Assembly (NCBI GenBank): GCA_037157565.1
Contig: JAZHRO010000024.1
Coordinates: 210,241,501 to 210,305,500, forward strand
From: Thalassia testudinum
Taxonomy: Eukaryota > Streptophyta > Magnoliopsida > Alismatales > Hydrocharitaceae
Direction: 5' to 3'
DNA length: 64,000 bases
The translations under genes were made by a program, and so were the position numbers. Shown in pieces: positions 1-10,257 of the stretch. Every line of letters begins with the position of its first letter. Positions within the stretch are counted from its first letter, which is position 1. The notes under the pieces are model-generated. The model saw nothing but the letters and a program-made list of their open reading frames with translations, searched no databases and was not told the DNA's origin.

Positions 1-427
1 AATCTTGCTTGAAAATCACTGGTTGTGCACTCACACACAAATCAATCAATTATTAAGGGCACAACCCATTTAAAGGGCCCATCACATTCCAAAGCACATT
101 CAAACCTAGCCCTAAATAAAACAAAGTAGACGTTGGCCTTAAGGATTGGACTCGCTCTTCAGAACCCAGAACGAGATTATTTTCGATTAGTCTGTTTCTA
201 CTGTTCAATCTGATGTCTAGCTAGGGGAGCAGAGTCAAACGATCGCGGCTGGGGGGTACACTAGGAACCGGAGGCGTAAGCCGAAGGAAGAACCTTCTCC
301 CCAGTCCCTCCTTCTAACTGGTTGGATTGAACAGACGGAAGTAGATCAAATCGTTCCTTTATCTCAAGACGGGTTTTGAGAGTCTGTAGGTCTTTAGGCT
401 AACATATTTAAGGACAGGTTTGATTGT

Positions 428-2278
428 TTGTATTGCAGGGCACCTTTCTTCCTCCCGTGTATCATGAATCCTTCCACATATTTCACGCATTCCCGCTCTT
501 TCCCTCCTGTTGTAAATTATCCTCAACATGACGATTATCCCAACTCGTATTGTAATCGACCATCAGTTAGTTGGGATAATTCGGATTGGGGATACAATTC
601 TGGACCCCCGTGTTTAGGGTCTAACCCTGAACACTTTGATTCTCAATTCTATCCTTCTCAGAGTTGCATCGATTATAGATCATCCTCCTTTCATGAACAA
701 CCTAATGCGATCTACAATCAAGAAGGATACACTGATCCTTACCCATCCTTTGATTTCACTGCCTTTAGGTCATCACCATCCTTTGAACATTCTGAAATGA
801 CCTATTTTCAGGAAGGGTATAACGAATCTCAATTCGTTAATTCCTCTGCTTTGATGTCAAACCCGCCCAATCCTGAACCAACTCATTTGGTTCAGGTTAA
901 TCAGGTTCAAGATAAGGTTCTGGCTAACTTGAGAAATATCATACAATCTTTAGAAGTTCAGCCAATACCTTGCATTGAGAGATTGGAGCCCCTGATTGAA
1001 ATGATTGATGATTTAAACAAGTCTTTGTTGGATTGGCTCCAGGATGTTAATGATAAGAACCCGGGTGAGTTTCTACTCGGGAAATTAGCGAAATTGAGGA
1101 TGAGATTCGTGGTTGCTTTGATTCAATCTTGGGATGATTCCTAGGATGAACCCTCTTCAGGAAAGCCAATGACAAAACCCGCTTAGGCACCTGTTGGGGG
1201 GAACATGTGTTACGAGGCTGACCAGATTGAATTAAAGCAACCAATTAAGGATGATCTGATTTCTTCACCTGAGATCCCTGAGCCGGGTTACGAGAAAACG
1301 TATGTCTCCTGGGAACACAAAGTGACAACTGATTTTGGGACATACATTGATACGGATCCTGATTTCTTTGATGGTGAAGATTCAAGTTGCGAAGTCTCAC
1401 ATGAGTTTTCAGATCATGATTTTTGTGAGACGATTGGGCCTGAGGAATCTGATAGATCATTTGATAGCCCAATAACTGAGGAAACTGATCTTATTAGGGC
1501 ACACGATACGGATCCAGAATCGCATTTTCTGGAGGAATCAATTCAATGCCCTGATTATCAGTTACACCCTGTTGAGCTTATTGATGATTCTAATTCTGAG
1601 ATAATTAGACCCAAGTCAATTTTGATTCTGCCACATCATTTAGACTTGGAGATTCCAGACGGGGTGATGAATATACAAGAGGTCCTGGAATTTGATACAC
1701 TTAATGAGGAGGATAGGAGCGGGGAAGTTCTAATTTGGGAAGTTAATTTTGGAGGAAATGGAAGATTGAGTCGAAGGGTTCCTTTTAAGCTGAAACCATC
1801 AAATCAGAACCCTTACGACATTTGTTTCGAGGATGTCAAACTCAAGCACACATTTAACGATTATCCTTTTGAGCTTCAATTCTCTGTAACCCGACATTTT
1901 GGCCTTGGGTTGCATCCTCACAAATCGCAGGCCCGACCCCGCTTGCATTCTGATTTTAGGTTTTGGGTAATTTTTATCCATAACCTAAGATATTCTCGAT
2001 TATGGGGGATGGGTCTGCACCACAATCTGGTCCACATCTGTGGACCTCTGTTGACAGGTCGGAGGATTCTTCTGTTTATTCTAATTTTGACCTGCACTTC
2101 TGGATTCTTCATTTCTTTTCTTTGTATAGTGTGCCTAGCTGAAGGCACTAAACTCAGCACATATACAGTTCTTTTTCATTTTCATCTCGGAGCGGACCCG
2201 ATATCCACACAATTCAGGTGCTTTCTACGCTTTTCCACTCTGTTTTGTCTTTTTAATACAATGAGGACATTGCATTAG
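428..2278 (+). pseudogene. A-family internal ORF, copy A1, with two in-frame stops
   Basis: This is the counterpart of the 609-residue frame in A2 (60025-61854). In A1 it is cut by TAG at 1142-1144 and TAG at 1184-1186. Both are CAG in A2, so both are C-to-T changes. The frame reopens in the same phase; the ATG at 1205 is only an ACG-to-ATG change and not a true start. A1 keeps 9 nt (residues FFD) that A2 lacks, and a 1-nt difference near 2240 changes the last residues. The protein has a Tyr/Asn/Ser/Pro-rich N-terminus, a helical middle and an acidic second half. I do not recognise a known family, and no zinc knuckle or protease motif is present. Confidence 0.75.
2135..2160 (+). other. Post-coding motif shared by elements A and B
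   Basis: This block begins CTAGCTGAAGGC and continues with TAAACTCAGCAC. Element B has the same block with few changes at 54436-54461, just after its integrase frame, and A2 has it at 61733-61758. Motifs of this kind follow pol in plant Athila/Tat elements. In A it lies inside the long reading frame, so that part of the frame may not be under protein selection. Confidence 0.6.
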
Positions 2279-2292
2279 ATAGGCATGGGGGG
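2261..2292 (+). other. GAGGACATTGCA plus GGCATGGGG tract (PPT-like)
   Basis: ATGAGGACATTGCA is followed about 12 nt later by AGGCATGGGGGGG. B has the same pair at 54694-54725 and A2 at 61851-61882. The G-run repeats the core of the true PPT next to the LTR, so it may act as a second plus-strand priming site or may be a duplicated relic. Confidence 0.5.
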
Positions 2293-2688
2293 GTGGATAT
2301 TTATTTTTGAATTCATTCGTCAGCTCCGTAGATTTGTTTTATTTTATAAAAAAAAAAAATCAAAATTAGGAAAGAGAATTTGGGTTTAAGAAAATTTTCG
2401 ATCTTAAGAAATACTATATTATGGTTTGAACACAAAGACCCTTCAGGTCTTTGGACTTAATCAGCCTATGTATCCACTAAAATGTGGATTTGTTTTTCGA
2501 GTTCTCGCCAACCTGAATTTTATTATAATTGAAATAAATAAGTTTGGGTGATAAGTACATGACTTGTCAACCCGCCCTCTGATTTAAGGGAATTTTGAGT
2601 TTTAAGCATCTACACACTTTCTTTGCACTGACTCGTTGTTTGGCGATTTTTACGGAAATTGGGTAGCTAATGAACCTTCTAGGGTGAT

Positions 2689-2935
2689 ATGGCTGGCAAG
2701 TTATCGTGGGTAACAGCCCATAGGTAGGTTGTCCAGAGCCCAGTCACTAGACCTTTCTCTTTTTGCTGCCTTTAGGTAAATCTTAGACCAGGGAAGCCAC
2801 CTACTTAAAAAAAAAAAAAAAAAAAAGATCAAAAAGGAGAAAAGAACAAAAAGAAATAAGCCACACTTCGCCGCACGAGTATGGCTGGCAAGTTGTCGGT
2901 GGTAACAGCTCATCGACCGGTTGTCCAGAACCCAG
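2689..2935 (+). repeat. Direct 55-bp repeat in the A1 3' untranslated region
   Basis: The copies are 2689-2743 and 2881-2935. Both start ATGGCTGGCAAGTT and end in GTCCAGA(G/A)CCCAG, with several differences between. They are separated by an A-rich stretch. A2 has the same pair starting near 62284 and 62466, so the duplication predates the split of the two copies. Confidence 0.8.
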
Positions 2936-3490
2936 CTCAGAAAATGCACTAAAAATTTCCAAAACACTTAGGAAGAAGCGGAGAAGTAGAATAAACCGGG
3001 GAGATATACACTGGATTCACCCTTGTGTTGACCCCGTTAAAAAATAAAAGTAGGGAGAAAGCTACCGGTTGTAAAGATACACCTTTAGGCAGAATTATTT
3101 TTGAGGTCCCCTAGAGGCGTAGAAATCCGAAGTACGTTCTAATTGCCGGTCAACGAGTCTATCACAATCACAATAAGATGCTTAAAACTTAGGATTCTCA
3201 TCAAATCTTGGGTGAGTTGAATGGCCGTAGAAAGCCACTCTTAAACCCTAAAAGTTGAAAATCCAAAAAAAAAAAAATTAGAAAACAGTAAAAAGAGAAA
3301 AAGAAATGTTTCTTTGAATAAGGCGAGGCTTGAGGCAGTCTGCATTTTGGCTGATACCCGGGCACTGTTGTGTCTTTGAAAGTTCAGTTCCTAAGTAGAC
3401 AATTTCTTAATGATTGAAAGTGACTCAGGTCCAAGTAATCTAACCTAATTCTTTTATAAATAGCATATAGTTTTTGCTAGGGACTAGCAA

Positions 3491-3508
3491 AAGATAGGCA
3501 TGGGGGTA
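3491..3508 (+). promoter_or_regulatory. Polypurine tract of A1
   Basis: The purine-rich sequence AAGATAGGCATGGGGGTA lies directly before the LTR start TGATGTAAACAC. It primes plus-strand DNA synthesis. The 33 nt at 3481-3513 match those of element B (55997-56029) at all but two positions. Confidence 0.8.
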
Positions 3509-5250
3509 TGATGTAAACACATTTACACTACTTAAAATGTCTATTTATGCATGTTCTTAAGCATAGGATTGCATTTCATGATATAAATATTGCATTACAT
3601 GCATCATCTTGCATTTAGAGTAGTTTGAATAAAATGGAGGTTAATTGTCTCCTTTTATGTGCTTGGACAGGGCAAACATTTTATTGGGGCCTCGGATCAA
3701 AGATCCAACCGTATGGATATGATCAGGGCGACGATTGGAGTTCAACGACTCCAAGATCGCCCTAATCAGGCATCCGTAGCATCAGATAGAGACCGGGGAA
3801 CCCTAGAAGATCAAGGGCCAGGATGATGTAAATCCGCACTTCAGATGGCAAATCCGACCACACGGATGAATTCGGATCGACGATCGCAGCCCAACGACAC
3901 AAAAATCGAGTCAATCCGACATCCGTGGCACCATCTACAACTTCCAGAAGATGGACGGCCAAGATGGTGCCACGTGGCGCCATCTCAGCCGCCCAATCGG
4001 CCGCATGCGTCTTGTGAAGACCGCGCACCGTCTCCTCTCCGCCGTTGGATCTCGATCCAACGGCTGCGGTCGCTCGCACTTAAAAGCGTCCGCGCGACCA
4101 TTTCGCCCACGTAGCGCAGCGGCGACGCAGCTGCGGGCGAAGCGGAGGTCGCGGGTTCGAGCCGCGGTGAGGGGGTGGAAGGCGCGGGCGAGCGGGCGCG
4201 GACGAGCGTCAGATGAAGATCCAGCGGCCGCGCGCGCCCGATAGCGCCGACGCGCGATTGGACGCCGGGCGTAACGCGCGATCACACGCGGGCGGTGCAC
4301 TACGCAGCGGGCGCGGACGCGATTTAAGCCGTCCGATCTCACGATCGGACGGCTAAAAATCAAGCGACGTGCGTAGGCGTTACGCACGCGGGCAGCCGAG
4401 CGGGCGCGCGTGGGCGCGGCGGCGACGGCGACGTCGGGGCTTTAGCGACGGTTTTATACGTAAAGACCCCTTATTTATTATTTTGAAGATGTAATGTCCA
4501 TTTTGCCCCCACTCCTTGCAACTATAAAAGGAGACCCCCTCCATACGAAATTTTCATCCCTTCCTTCTCCTCTCTACCTCTTCAAAGCTCAAGAGAAGCT
4601 TGTCCCACACCCGGGATGCTTCTCGCGAGATAAAGTCCAAATTTTCGTCCCCCTTCGGAAGTGGATCCCGCGACGACGACGGCATGCTGCTCCGTTCCCG
4701 TTCTTCTGCTTCGTCCTCCTTCATCCAGGCGTCGTCCCGTCCGGCTCGTCCTCCAAGCGACCGTCGAGGAGGATTCTCTCTCCCTATTCTTTTTACTGCT
4801 TTCTAGTATAGATTTACTGCTTTTTAGAGTAGTCTATTCATCCTCCGAGCGATCGTCGAGGAGGACATTTCTCCCTCCATTCTTTTAATGCTTTCTAGAG
4901 TAATTGTTTTATGTTTTCTAGTTGCACCGAATGAACTCTTTTATGATAAATTCCTTGTCTATTCTACATCTCATTTTGATTTCCATGTGTAGTATTCTTT
5001 CTCTCTCTCTTACTCCCTCTCTCTCTTTTATTTGTTGTAGATACTTAGATAGTTTAAATTGAATTTCTTCGTGACAAAATAAAAATAAACGCGAAGTTTT
5101 TAAATCAAACGTTCGCCTCCCTGTGTTCGACCCGGAATTCTTTTTTCGGTATAAATTTTATTTGTTGAACTCGAATCCTTCGCTTTCGAACTACAACAAC
5201 GGGTTTTCCAAAACCAAACACGTTAGCGTAGCTTCGTAAATCGTTCAACA
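3509..5250 (+). repeat. 3' LTR of A1 (1742 bp)
   Basis: The LTR runs from TGATGTAAACAC to TTCAACA. The same start and end define the 1764-bp 5' LTR of A2 (57113-58876). It has a GC-rich stretch at about 4090-4440, a TATA box at 4523, and a U5 with the CCTGTGTTCGACCC signature seen in Athila/Tat LTRs. Two CGTCGAGGAGGA blocks (near 4763 and 4853) form a short internal repeat. It differs from A2 by small indels, for example about 4 nt missing near 4460. Confidence 0.93.
4523..4530 (+). promoter_or_regulatory. TATA box in the A1 LTR
   Basis: TATAAAAG stands after a conserved GCCCCCACTCCTTGCAAC block. Transcription would start about 30 bp downstream in the pyrimidine-rich segment. The A2 equivalent is 58131-58138, and the related solo LTR has TATAAAAG at 30249-30256. 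Confidence 0.65.
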
Positions 5251-7371
5251 GGCTGCGATAGCAATACCTCTGCTCCTCCCCTCAAGGCCACCACCTCCAT
5301 GAAATGACAACGTCACCTCGCCTCGTTCCCTCCTTCCTGTCCCTACACCCCATCCTTCCACGATATTCTTCATTATTCTTATAATTATCTCTTGCCTAGA
5401 AATCAATGACCTGAACCACGCACGGGAAGATAAGTGGAGGGAAAACGAAGAGGACGGTGAGGGTCACGAGGAGGACAAGGAAGAGGAAGGGGAGGAAGAA
5501 GGGGAAGGAGAGACACAAGGGGTCGCACAGTGGAGCCAACTCTCTTCCCATGAGCACACCAACCTCTTCTTCCATACCCTCCAGTCTTAATTAGTAATAA
5601 TTACTTAGAAATTGGAAGAGGAGCTAAGTGTAGGAAGAGGTGTTGTTAATGGATAATTTAGGGTTTCAGGAAGTTGTTACCTAAAGGGTAGAGAATACTA
5701 GCAGGTGTGGGTGGGAGGGAGGGCACTGGAATAAGTAGAGCACCTTTTTTTTAAAAATTTATATGCTTGTTACTAATATTTTGTACTTCCAATGTTATGA
5801 TACTTTCTTCCAATGTTTCACTTGTATGAAAAATTGTTCGTTGGGTAGTTCGCTTTATCAAGCTTTATAATATTATTATTTTCAGAAAGAAGGATAATGT
5901 TTTGTAAAGCATTTCACTGAAGACGACTGTTGAACACCTTAGTTTTTCTATCACTTGTGACACACAGAATATTACATCTTTCTATCACTTTGAAGAACGA
6001 TGTAATAGACTTTGGATATTGGTCATTCAGGGAATGCAATTATATAGAATAGATCTAGTACCTTTCAATGGAAATGGACAAGTACCTATCACTTACTTTG
6101 TGGAGAGGGACACTTACTGAGCCAACTTCAACAATGAGATCGCTTGGTACATCAGAGAGTGGCCTATAGGAAAAAGAAAATCTCCTCGGTATTGTGCTTA
6201 CGCCTTTTCCTGATTACTTTCATAGTTGTCTGTCTTGACCCACTTCTAACTATCCATTCTTACTTAGGTCTATCCCATATACAAAGCATTTGTTGAGTCT
6301 GATCTTCAGAAAGCACATATAAAAAATAATAAACAAGTTTAATCCATTCTTAGGATTCTAGAATCCAACTTACATTCTCAAGGTAATTTCATATTCACAC
6401 AAAGATTTTTTTTTAATTACTTGGATTAAGCATCAATTTTGTTAATATTGATTATAGCATTGCAGTCTTCAAGGGCATTGACCATGGATCAAGTAAAGGT
6501 TGTGATGCCCAAGGACTATAAAGAAAGTTTAGAGGATATGTATGATATTTACCTCCTTCCACGAGTTGAAGATCCTGAAACATGCTAATCATATCTGAGG
6601 ATGAGAAATAGAGATGGAAAATACAATCTTATGTTAGAGGTACTGATTAGACCAGATATTTGATGCTGCGTATAAGACACCTGATTTTGCATGAGACCAT
6701 TAAAAACCACTATTTTTTAATATATTTTCCTTTATGTTCTTAGTATATCAATCATTCTATGAGTCAAATGAAACTTTATAAATCTCCTTGATCTGTTAAC
6801 AAGTGGTTCTGAAATAAACACACATAATGTCCAGCAGGAGTTGAGTAAAATGAGATAAAGGGTGCAAGAGGCTATCATGTGGGACTAGACTTTGCTCTAG
6901 CATGTAAAAAGAAGCAAAAAGTTAAAGAAAAGGAAGAACTTGCCGTTGCATCAGCAGCATATTATGTGGAAGATTGGATCTTTTCTTCTACATAATGTTA
7001 AACTTCAATTTCTTCACAAGTTCTAGAAATATTTTATATCATGCAGTTAATCGTGCAGTCCTGGTCTAACCATTTCTTTTCCACATTGGTTGATGTTGAA
7101 GATAAATCATAGTTTCTAGGCAACAAAAAGAGCAAAAGGGGTGACAATGCTATACCCTCTAGAGAGGGATGCAGATAAGAGGGAGGGTTCCATTTTGCTT
7201 AGTGAAGGATCATCATGGATGATTCAATTATAAGGGCATGCATGCCTATTTGGATATATAAAACCCAAAAAGAATCCAACTAGCATGTGACATTTAACAG
7301 TCAAGGAGAGGGGAGAGGTACACAGACCTGGTCTCTAGCCATTTCTTTAGAGATGGATCCCCCACCACATG
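5251..7371. other. Flank between A1 and C; no intact gene seen
   Basis: AT-rich sequence without a long reading frame. A purine-rich stretch lies at about 5425-5520. Two exon-like stretches are present, at 6466-6639 and around 6870-7010; the latter reads GYHVGLDFALACKKK in one frame. The segment joins 17810 onward once element C is removed, so it may belong to the gene-fragment island. Confidence 0.5.
6466..6639 (+). pseudogene. Exon-like fragment of an unrecognised plant gene
   Basis: A TTGCAG acceptor precedes 6466 and a GT donor follows 6639, giving 58 whole codons in phase 0. The frame includes MDQVKVVMPKDYKESLEDMY and YLLPRVEDPETC, then an in-frame TAA at 6586-6588 and further coding-like residues (RNRDGKYNLMLE). 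The look is that of a conserved exon damaged by one nonsense change. I cannot name the family. Confidence 0.35.
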
Positions 7372-7393
7372 CCATATGTAACGAGCGCGTGCC

Positions 7394-8292
7394 CAGACGT
7401 CTTTTAAGACGTCTGGGAGGTGGCCCAGACGTCTGTAAAGACGTCTGGGATCACATCCGGACGTCTGACCAGACGTCCGGGATAGTTTACAGACGTCTGG
7501 CGAACAGTTATGCTCGCACGGGATATTCGTCTGCGCGCCTGTGCGCGCAGACCTGCGATCCGCATCTTCTCTGCGGCTGCAGGCGACTGCGGCCGTCTCT
7601 CCCTCCTCTCCGCGCGGCGTTAAAAGGGGGAGGGGGCGCGCCTCCCCTCCCGTCTCCACCATCTTCCTCCTTCTCTCCTGCCTGTGCGCGAGAGCGAGCG
7701 GACGCGAGGGCGCAGCGGCAGCGGTGGCCGCAGTAGGCGCGGGGGAGCTGTGGCGTGCGAGGGCGGGGCTCTGCCGTGAGGGCGAGCTCGCCGGGAGCGG
7801 CTTGGCCGGCCGGCGGAGGGCGCAGGGGGCGCAGAGCGTCGCGGAGAGGGACCTGCTGCGGGCGGAGCAGCGGACGCGCGAGGTGCGACGCGGGCGGCGT
7901 CGCGAGCGGAGGCCGAGCGAGGTTCTGATTCTGGAAAAATCTCCAGAATCAGACGTCTGGACTGATATCCAGACGACAAGGTCGACGTCTGTGAGATCAT
8001 ACAGACGTCTGAAAGGTGAGTTCCGCTTTCTCCTTCTTTTTGTCGACTGACCGTACTGAGGGAGGAGGGTTGGCTGTGCGCAGGTGCTCGATTCGTCATC
8101 CTTTGCGAATCAGACGTCTGGAAGTTGTACCAGACGGCGGGAGTGACCTCCAGACGTCCGGAGAGACCATCGGACGTCTGGGATCTAGGAGAGACGTCCC
8201 CACAGACTTCTGGACGTCCGGGGAACCAAGCCGAACAGGTAATTCTCTGATCCACCGTTTAAGACGTCTGGAAGGAGTTCCAGACGTCTGAT
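7394..8292 (+). promoter_or_regulatory. Cluster of AGACGTCT palindromes in U3 of C
   Basis: By hand count GACGTC occurs 7 times in 7394-7500 and 10 times in 7949-8292, mostly inside CAGACGTCTG or CCAGACGTCTGG. Chance would give fewer than one per LTR. Several sites form larger inverted pairs, for example CCAGACGTCT-TTTA-AGACGTCTGG near 7394. The cluster lies about 480-1380 bp upstream of the TATA box. GACGTC is the ACGT-core C-box bound by plant bZIP factors, so an enhancer role is plausible but inferred. The identical cluster is at 15125-16023 in the 3' LTR. Confidence 0.85.
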
Positions 8293-8589
8293 TTTGCACA
8301 GTATTGTCTTTCTCGACCCGTTAGGGCCCGTTTGGGCTCCGTTTTCCGCGATTCGAGTTGCGTTCGTTTCAGAATTTATTCCTCTACCCGCCTACAGTAG
8401 CTATACACTGTTTTGAGACACTCCTTGTGTTTGATCCTTGTGATAGGACCTCGTTCGGTTGCCGTCTTGAGAGTCGCGGAGGCGCGCGGGATTCCCGACC
8501 ACGCCCCCATTACTCCCGTTGTACCTGGTAGAGTGGTTTTAAGTATATAAAAAAAAAAAAAAAATCTGTTAAAGTATGGAATCATAACT

Positions 8590-8745
8590 AGAACCTAGGG
8601 CATTGCATGAATCCTAGGAATGAGAAATGTATGGAATGATAGCTCCTAGGTGTTGCATGAATCCTAGGGCCGGAAAACTAGATTGTATGATAGATCCTAG
8701 GATATGGCATGAATCCTAGGATGGAAAAACTAGTGGAATGTATAT
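8590..8745 (+). repeat. Three imperfect ~52-bp tandem repeats in the C LTR
   Basis: Each unit contains GCATGAATCCTAGG (near 8605, 8656 and 8707) followed by a GGAATGAT- or GTATGATAG-type segment and another CCTAGG. They lie just before the TATA box. The 3' LTR copy is at about 16321-16476. Confidence 0.75.
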
Positions 8746-8774
8746 TACTGCAGTCTTGGAGAAATGGAAAGGAA

Positions 8775-8782
8775 TATATAAG
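8775..8782 (+). promoter_or_regulatory. Probable TATA box of the C LTR
   Basis: TATATAAG follows AAAGGAA and precedes a GC-rich stretch. It is the best TATA-like site between the palindrome cluster and the 3' end of the LTR. A weaker alternative, TATATAAAA, is at about 8544. Confidence 0.5.
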
Positions 8783-8980
8783 CGGCCTGTGAAATTAATT
8801 AACAGCTGCCTGTTATGAACAAAGAAACATGTTTGAGATCATGGAAATTGAGAACGTGAATCTGGAAAGTGAAACATATGATGTTCTGAGATAAAGGGCT
8901 GGAACCCTACGGGGAATTAGGAGTGGAGCTCCTGGAAAGAAAAGGAATGGAACTGAGATGTAGTTTGTACTGTCTCTTGG

Positions 8981-9190
8981 GTACGCAGTACCGAGGGAAG
9001 TACCTGTACCTGTTTTAGTGCAGAGTGGGGCCAGCCGCCCCAGGGACCCGGGGTTAGGCTTGGCCGCTCTGTACCGACTTGTTGGCCCTCGTGTACGTAG
9101 TACCGAGGAGAGCTAGTAGTGTTAGGAGAGTACTAGCTACCCCACGGGCCCCGGGGTTCTGCTAGCCTCCTTCACCGACTTGTTAGGCCC
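8981..9190 (+). repeat. Two diverged ~105-bp tandem units in the C LTR
   Basis: Each unit runs from GTACG(C/T)AGTACCGAGG to ACCGACTTGTT(A)GGCCC and carries a central CCCCGGGGTT-like block. The units begin at 8981 and 9093. They are visibly diverged, so they are older than this insertion. Confidence 0.6.
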
Positions 9191-10081
9191 ACTAGGGCAA
9201 ACCAGGGTAGTCAGGCGAGGGTGCGCGGACTGTGGAGGGGCAAGGCCCCGGTTTGGTTACTGTGGAGGGGTTGGACCCCTGTTACTGAGAGGGCTCTGCC
9301 CTGGTTCCGTGCTGTGCTTTGGGCGCACCCGTTAACGGAAACGACTGACCGCGTGCCAGTACGGGCTAGCTACCTGTGCGTTTATCGCGCGTGCCGTAGT
9401 CACCGTTACGTCTGTCAGTGACCTTGGGGTGGTTGACTGAGGGTAGGATCACCACGGGGGACTCTCCCGGCCAGGAGAGCACCACGTGCTACTTCTACTT
9501 TTGGAAAAGACTGCAATCAAGATCGTCCCACGAGGACATCCGAGATCAAGTAAAGGATCTGAGAAGTAAATGAAATAGTGAGAAAAATTGAAAGATGTAA
9601 ATAAAAGAAAGTAATAGAACATAACAGCTACTGTACACTCTACTGTTGCCTTTAGTTAGTTTGCCACTCTACTCAGCGTTTTGCTGACGTGTTACACTCG
9701 TTACCTTTTTCAGGACCAGGTGTTGAGCAGCCAGGGTCGGCGGCTGCAGAGGACGCTGGGCCGAGTAGGGTCCAGTAGAGTTGCCACAGCTTTGTACCTT
9801 CTTTTGTTTCTGTTCTAGTGAGTAGTTTTGTTTCCGCTGTACCTCCTTTACCTGCAGTTTTTGTTATATGATAAATGTTGTTTTACTGTTGTGGTGGTGC
9901 CTACTGTAGTAGTTTCTTTCCTTACTGCTGTGCTTTCTTACTGTTAGTTATATTCATGCTGAATGTGGTTTATTTTACTGTCTTTTGGTTACTTCCTCGT
10001 TGGACGACTGGGTCTTGGGATTAGTCGAGTCGGTCCGGTTCTCGTGTCTCGTAGGGACTCGGGAACCGGGTCGTTACAAGA

Positions 10082-10093
10082 TGGTATCAGAGC
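10082..10093 (+). promoter_or_regulatory. PBS of C, complementary to initiator tRNA-Met
   Basis: TGGTATCAGAGC begins 3 nt after the LTR end and matches the complement of the 3' end of plant initiator tRNA-Met. After one mismatch (A for C) the match goes on for a few bases (AGGT). It primes minus-strand synthesis. Confidence 0.92.
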
Positions 10094-10257
10094 AAGGTCG
10101 TCCCGAGAAGTGAATCAATTGACTGGAAAATAACCAATTCACATGTTTATAGCTGGAGTAGCCACCACAACATATCTCTTGACTTGAGCTCTTAGAAGTG
10201 TTGTTAGGTACCGTCTGCTTTGACGTTTCCGTTTTGTTTCGCGTCTCCTTGCAGGAG

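Larger units (their letters stand above)
1..5250 (+). mobile_element. A1: 3' part of a non-autonomous Athila-related LTR retrotransposon
   Basis: The window opens inside the internal region of this element; base 1 corresponds to about 59598 in copy A2. It shows a leader, one long reading frame, a long AT-rich untranslated part, a PPT and a complete 3' LTR ending in TCAACA. No protease, reverse transcriptase, RNase H or integrase motif is visible, so the element cannot move alone. Its relation to the Athila group is inferred from the tRNA-Asp PBS of A2 and from the PPT and post-coding motifs shared with element B. The 5 bp after the LTR are GGCTG; the matching left flank lies outside the window. 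Confidence 0.88.
7377..10078 (+). repeat. 5' LTR of C (2702 bp)
   Basis: It begins TGTAACGAGCGCG and ends GGTCGTTACA, with the TG...CA termini of LTRs. U3 holds a GC-rich segment (about 7510-7920) between two clusters of the AGACGTCT palindrome. A TATA box is at 8775-8782. Downstream are an A-run (about 8549-8564), short tandem repeats and a poly-T/G-rich 3' part. Small reading frames in both strands are low-complexity products of GC-rich DNA and not genes. Confidence 0.96.

Noticed and set aside
3935..4387. Arg/Ala-rich open frames in the A LTRs (also near 57539-58129 and 63523-63873).
   Set aside because: GC-rich LTR DNA keeps several frames open at once on both strands. The peptides are low complexity and not conserved in frame.
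7620..8255. Open frames of 169 and 211 codons in the C LTR (repeated at 15272-15986).
   Set aside because: They are overlapping frames on both strands of GC-rich U3 DNA, made of Arg/Ala/Ser-rich low complexity and the AGACGTCT repeat; no start context or family resemblance.
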